Positions 48,646 to 51,894 of a stretch of DNA of 51,894 bases are shown here, piece after piece; the stretch's first letter is position 1; each line of letters begins with the position of its first letter. The notes under the pieces were generated by a model. That model had not been told where the DNA came from, searched no databases, and was given only the letters and a program-made list of their open reading frames with translations. The position numbers and the translations under genes were made by a program. The stretch is taken from NCBI GenBank assembly GCA_003241645.1, contig QFOX01000007.1, positions 1 to 51,894 on the forward strand, read 5' to 3'. Origin of the DNA: Azospirillum brasilense (lineage in GTDB: Bacteria; Pseudomonadota; Alphaproteobacteria; Rickettsiales; UBA3002).

Positions 48646-49123
48646 AGTGTCCTCATCGCAAATCGTCGTACAGGCCCGCACATGGCTTGGCACGCGCTAT
48701 CATCATCAGGGCCGTTTGAAGAAATCGGTCGCTGGGCCGGGTGGCGTGGATTGTATCGGCCTTGTCGTCGGCGTGGCCGATGAATTGGGCTTGCAGGATG
48801 GCGCAGGCAATCCGATCTCGCGGGCCGATGAAACGGATTATTCCATGTATCCAGAGCGCGGGCGGCTGGTGCGCTGCATCGAGCGTTACCTGCGCCCGAT
48901 ACCGCTTGAACGCATGGCGGAAGGTGACGTGCTGCTATTCCGCACCTTCAACGACCCACAGCATGTGGGATTGTTGACCCTTTACCCGACCGGAGGCCTC
49001 GGCCTCATTCATTGCAATTCCAGCGCAGGCCGCGTGGTCGAGCAACCGCTTTCCGGCACATGGCGGCGGATGCTCACCCATGCCTACCGCTTCACCAACA
49101 AGCAGCTGCAACCCATCAAATAG
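48638..49123 (+). CDS. NlpC/P60 tail peptidase, GTA g14-like
   Basis: A 161-residue NlpC/P60 cysteine peptidase that cuts peptidoglycan peptides during entry. The nucleophile is C39 in GGVDCIGLVVGVADELG, and the histidines are H109 (DPQHVGLL) and H125 (LIHCNS). Length and order match GTA g14. It precedes the large g15-like gene by 11 bases. Confidence 0.93.
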   Translation: MARVSSSQIVVQARTWLGTRYHHQGRLKKSVAGPGGVDCIGLVVGVADELGLQDGAGNPISRADETDYSMYPERGRLVRCIERYLRPIPLERMAEGDVLLFRTFNDPQHVGLLTLYPTGGLGLIHCNSSAGRVVEQPLSGTWRRMLTHAYRFTNKQLQPIK

Positions 49124-49134
49124 AGTAATTCGTC

Positions 49135-51894
49135 ATGGCTGATATAGTCCTCCCCGTTGTCGGTGGCGTGACCGGCTTTGTGCTGGGCGGCCCCTCCGGT
49201 GCCGTTCTCGGCGCGAATCTCGGCGGCATGGCTGCGGGCATGTTCTTTCCCAAAAGCCAGCGCGTGCAGCTGCCCGCACAGGAAGGCCCGCGTCTGGCCG
49301 ACCTGCGGGCGCAGGTGTCCACCTACGGCAATATGATTCCCAAAGTGTACGGCACGATGCGGCTGGCGGGTAACGTCATTTGGGCGCGTGACATCAAGGA
49401 AGTTCGCACTGAAACCACCAGCACGCAAACGTCCAGCGGCGGCGGCAAAGGTGGTGGCGGCGGTGGCGGTTCCGTGACCACCAGCCAGACCACCATCACC
49501 TACAATTACTATGTTACGCTCGCCATTTGCATCTGTGAAGGCCCGGTGGACGAGATTATCCGCGTGTGGGCCGATAGCAAAGTGCTGACGGAGGCGGAGC
49601 TTTCCTCCGCGCAGGGCAAATACAACGTCCATTTCGGCACGGAAACCCAAGGTGTCGATGACATCATGGCCAAGTATCTGCCTGCGGGAACCATTCCCGC
49701 CTATCGTGGCCGCGCCTATGTGGTGATCGAGGATTTTCCGCTGGCGAATTACGGCAACCGCATCCCGAACTTTACCTTTGAAGTGCGTCGCACCTTGAAG
49801 TTCAGCCCCAGCGTGGAAGAAAAAGTCACTGACATGACGATCATCCCCGGTGCTGGCGAGTTCGTTTATGGCACGCAGCCCACCACCAAGCAGGATGGAT
49901 ATGCCGCCTACTACGGCGGGGCGTTCACGCCCAGCGGCCCGAAACAGAACATCAACATGCACAATTACGAGGGAAAGGCCGATGCGCTGCTGGCGATTGA
50001 CCAGCTGGTAAAGGGCCTGCCCAACTTGCAATGGGTGTCGGTCGTCATCACATGGTTTGCCACCAGCACCGACGCAGGCAGCTGCACCATCATTCCGAAA
50101 GTAGAGTTTCACGGCACCACGCAAGTATTGCCGCAGGATTGGAACGTCGCCGGTATCAGCCGTGCAGCGGCTTCCATCGTGCTGCAATTTGGTGATGGAA
50201 AACCGACCTACGGCGGCACGCCCTCCGACCATACGGTGGTGCAAATCTGCGCGGCGCTCAAGGCGCGTGGCCTGAACGTGATGCTCTATCCCATGATTTT
50301 CGTGGATACCATCACGCCGGAGTCGAAACCGTGGCGCGGGCGGATTGCCCCGGCCAATGCGACCGACTGCAACAACTGGTTCACCAAAACCAACGGCTAC
50401 AACGCTTTCATCATGCACTATGCCACCCTCATGAGTGGCAAGGTGGATGCGTTTGTCGTCGGCTCGGAACTCATCGGCATGACCGGCTTCACCAATGCGC
50501 CGGGAAGCTATCCCGCTGTGTCGCGGCTGGTAACGCTGGCAGGTAGCGTGAAAGCGGCCATGCCGGGAACCATCATCACCTATGCGGCGGATTGGAGCGA
50601 ATATCATAGCCGTGGCGGGTGGTTTAACCTCGACCCGCTTTGGGCTTCCTCTAATATCGACGTGATAGGCATTGATAGCTATTTCCCGATCACGCCGGAC
50701 TTGCCGCAGGTGCAGATCACCCCGGAGCTTATCAAGCAGTATTGGGAGAAAGGCGAAGGCTGGGATTATTACTACACCGATTCGATGGCCCGCACCGGCC
50801 TGACCAGCTACGGCGGCAACCCGGTTTATGCGTGGAAAAATCTCGAATACTGGTGGAAGAATACCCATACCAACCCGGATTCCAACACGACCGCATGGAC
50901 GGCGAAGATGAAGCCGGTGTGGTTCACAGAGTTTGGCTTCCCAAGCGTGGATGGCTGCACCAACCAGCCCAACGTGTTTTACGATCCGTCATCCAGCGAA
51001 AGCTTTTTCCCCCGCGCCAGCCGTGGTCGGGTGGATTTCCAAGCCCAGCGGGTGGCCCTTGATGCGACGCTGGATTATCTGGAAGAACGCAGGCTGGAAT
51101 CCGGCAATGCCAATCTTGTGCAACGCCGCTTCATCTGGACGTGGGATGCCCGCCCGTTTTCCTTCTGGCCCGACCTTGAGAACGTCTGGCAGGATTCCAT
51201 TCAGTGGGCGACGGGGCATTGGGTCAACGGCAAGCTCGGCGCATCCACGCTGGGCGCGGTGGTGGCGGAGTTGTTTCAGTCCTCTGGCCTTACGCCTTCG
51301 GATTATGACGTGACCCGCCTGACCGCAACGCTGGAAGGCTTTATCCTCCAACAGCCGATCACCGGGCGTAATGCCATCGACCAACTGGCCAGTGCGTTCT
51401 TTTTCGACATCGTGGAAAGCGATGGCATCCTGAAATGCGTGCCGCGTGGCAATGCCTCTATCCGCACCATTCCAGAAGCCGACCTGATTCCTTCCGGCAA
51501 GGATAGCCAGCAAAGCGTGCTGGAAATCAATTACGCGCAGGAGTTGGAATTGCCGCAGCGGGTGAATGTGACCTACATCGACCGGCCTTTCAATTACGAC
51601 CCGGTAACGCAGACCAGCCAGCGCCAGACCACCAAAGCGATTGACCAAGTGACCATGAACTTGCCGATTGTCATGGGGGCGACGCAGGCGAAACAGGTGG
51701 CGGATATTACGCTCTACGGCACTTGGAAGGAACGTATCAGCTTCGCATTCAGCCTGCCGCCCCAATATGTGCGGATTGAGCCAACCGACATTATTACCGT
51801 GAATGTGTCGGGCGTGCCGCATGAAATGCGCGTGGTCAAAACCGACATGGAGCCAAATGGCATGATGAAGGTGAACGCGGTGGCGGAGGACATC
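49135..51894 (+). CDS. Tail tip megatron, GTA g15-like, partial
   Basis: The frame is open from ATG 49135 to the window end (920 codons, no stop), so the gene continues. An N-terminal Gly-rich hydrophobic segment and RVQLPAQEGPRLADLRAQVS open the protein. A poly-Gly linker (GGGKGGGGGGG) precedes the tail domain around residue 120. The TIM-barrel-like domain has the GTA signature TYAADWSEYH and SNIDVIGIDSYFPI near residue 480-520, and a second tail domain follows. It is the host-recognition hub of GTA and siphophage tails. Confidence 0.92.
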   Translation, partial: MADIVLPVVGGVTGFVLGGPSGAVLGANLGGMAAGMFFPKSQRVQLPAQEGPRLADLRAQVSTYGNMIPKVYGTMRLAGNVIWARDIKEVRTETTSTQTSSGGGKGGGGGGGSVTTSQTTITYNYYVTLAICICEGPVDEIIRVWADSKVLTEAELSSAQGKYNVHFGTETQGVDDIMAKYLPAGTIPAYRGRAYVVIEDFPLANYGNRIPNFTFEVRRTLKFSPSVEEKVTDMTIIPGAGEFVYGTQPTTKQDGYAAYYGGAFTPSGPKQNINMHNYEGKADALLAIDQLVKGLPNLQWVSVVITWFATSTDAGSCTIIPKVEFHGTTQVLPQDWNVAGISRAAASIVLQFGDGKPTYGGTPSDHTVVQICAALKARGLNVMLYPMIFVDTITPESKPWRGRIAPANATDCNNWFTKTNGYNAFIMHYATLMSGKVDAFVVGSELIGMTGFTNAPGSYPAVSRLVTLAGSVKAAMPGTIITYAADWSEYHSRGGWFNLDPLWASSNIDVIGIDSYFPITPDLPQVQITPELIKQYWEKGEGWDYYYTDSMARTGLTSYGGNPVYAWKNLEYWWKNTHTNPDSNTTAWTAKMKPVWFTEFGFPSVDGCTNQPNVFYDPSSSESFFPRASRGRVDFQAQRVALDATLDYLEERRLESGNANLVQRRFIWTWDARPFSFWPDLENVWQDSIQWATGHWVNGKLGASTLGAVVAELFQSSGLTPSDYDVTRLTATLEGFILQQPITGRNAIDQLASAFFFDIVESDGILKCVPRGNASIRTIPEADLIPSGKDSQQSVLEINYAQELELPQRVNVTYIDRPFNYDPVTQTSQRQTTKAIDQVTMNLPIVMGATQAKQVADITLYGTWKERISFAFSLPPQYVRIEPTDIITVNVSGVPHEMRVVKTDMEPNGMMKVNAVAEDI

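Larger units (their letters stand above)
41875..51894. mobile_element. Prophage-like region, incomplete in the window
   Basis: From the second repeat to the window end the genes are phage-derived: a DUF7736-like protein, minor tail Z, DUF3768, a methylase-like protein, two ParB-like genes, tape measure, and the g12-g13-g14-g15 tail tip set. No integrase, repressor, terminase, portal, capsid or major tail gene is visible. It could be a defective prophage, a headless tail module, or the left part of an element whose other genes lie beyond the edge. Confidence 0.8.

Noticed and set aside
1..51894. CRISPR array, rRNA genes or complete insertion sequence
   Set aside because: I looked for regularly spaced repeats, conserved rRNA stretches and transposase genes with terminal inverted repeats and found none.

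Overview
The window reads as a mid-to-high-GC alphaproteobacterial chromosome. The evidence is a MipZ-type division ATPase (4215-5201), a UPF0262 protein followed by infA and maf, the linkage dcd-murA-hisG-hisD, and the operon order hisB-DUF2628-hisH-(GNAT)-hisA-hisF-hisE-HIT. Two closely related large pseudopilins and many long unassigned proteins suggest a less studied lineage; a Micavibrio-like group is my guess and cannot be proved here. Two complete tRNAs are visible, Arg(TCT) and Thr(GGT), both with encoded CCA.

Layout. 1-8 kb: a partial gene start, tRNA-Arg, a MAPEG membrane protein, the agmatine-to-putrescine pair aguB-aguA, a phosphohexomutase, mipZ, a prepilin peptidase and a YihY-type membrane protein. 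8-14.6 kb: three unassigned genes, a 677-residue membrane-anchored protein, a 1189-residue protein with a LysM-like N-terminus and Gly/Pro/Ala repeats, and a small EF-hand protein. 14.7-17.8 kb: an ATP-grasp ligase, an inactive transglutaminase fused to membrane helices, and a retropepsin-like protease whose gene carries a frameshift. 18-22.7 kb: tRNA-Thr, an AT-rich secreted protein, and a glycosylation cluster (TPR/OGT-type transferase, DegT aminotransferase, WbqC). 22.8-31.1 kb: mtgA, dcd, murA, hisG, hisD, UPF0262, infA and maf, with two pseudopilin genes on the opposite strand. 31.2-36 kb: the second histidine operon on the minus strand, which contains an AT-rich 84-codon membrane-protein gene wedged between hisA and hisF. 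36-39.7 kb: three unassigned minus-strand genes, one very His-rich, then a possible Cys/His deamidase-like protein and a small PhnA-like protein.

39.8-51.9 kb is accessory DNA. Two copies of a repeat, each with a 35-bp identical core and an ungapped 45-codon reading frame, bracket a nitric-oxide defence cassette: nsrR, a perfect palindromic operator, and hmp. After the second copy comes a prophage-like region with a minor tail Z gene, a DUF3768 protein, an N6-methylase-like protein, a ParB-like protein, and then a gene that joins a ParB-like N-terminus in frame to the C-terminal part of a tail tape-measure protein. The tail-tip genes that follow match the gene transfer agent/siphophage order g12-g13-g14-g15, and g15 runs off the window end. 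No terminase, portal, capsid or integrase is visible inside the window.

The most noteworthy points are the ParB::tape-measure fusion, the tandem repeat bracketing nsrR-hmp, the coupled foreign-looking gene inside the his operon, and the broken retropepsin gene of the ATP-grasp system.
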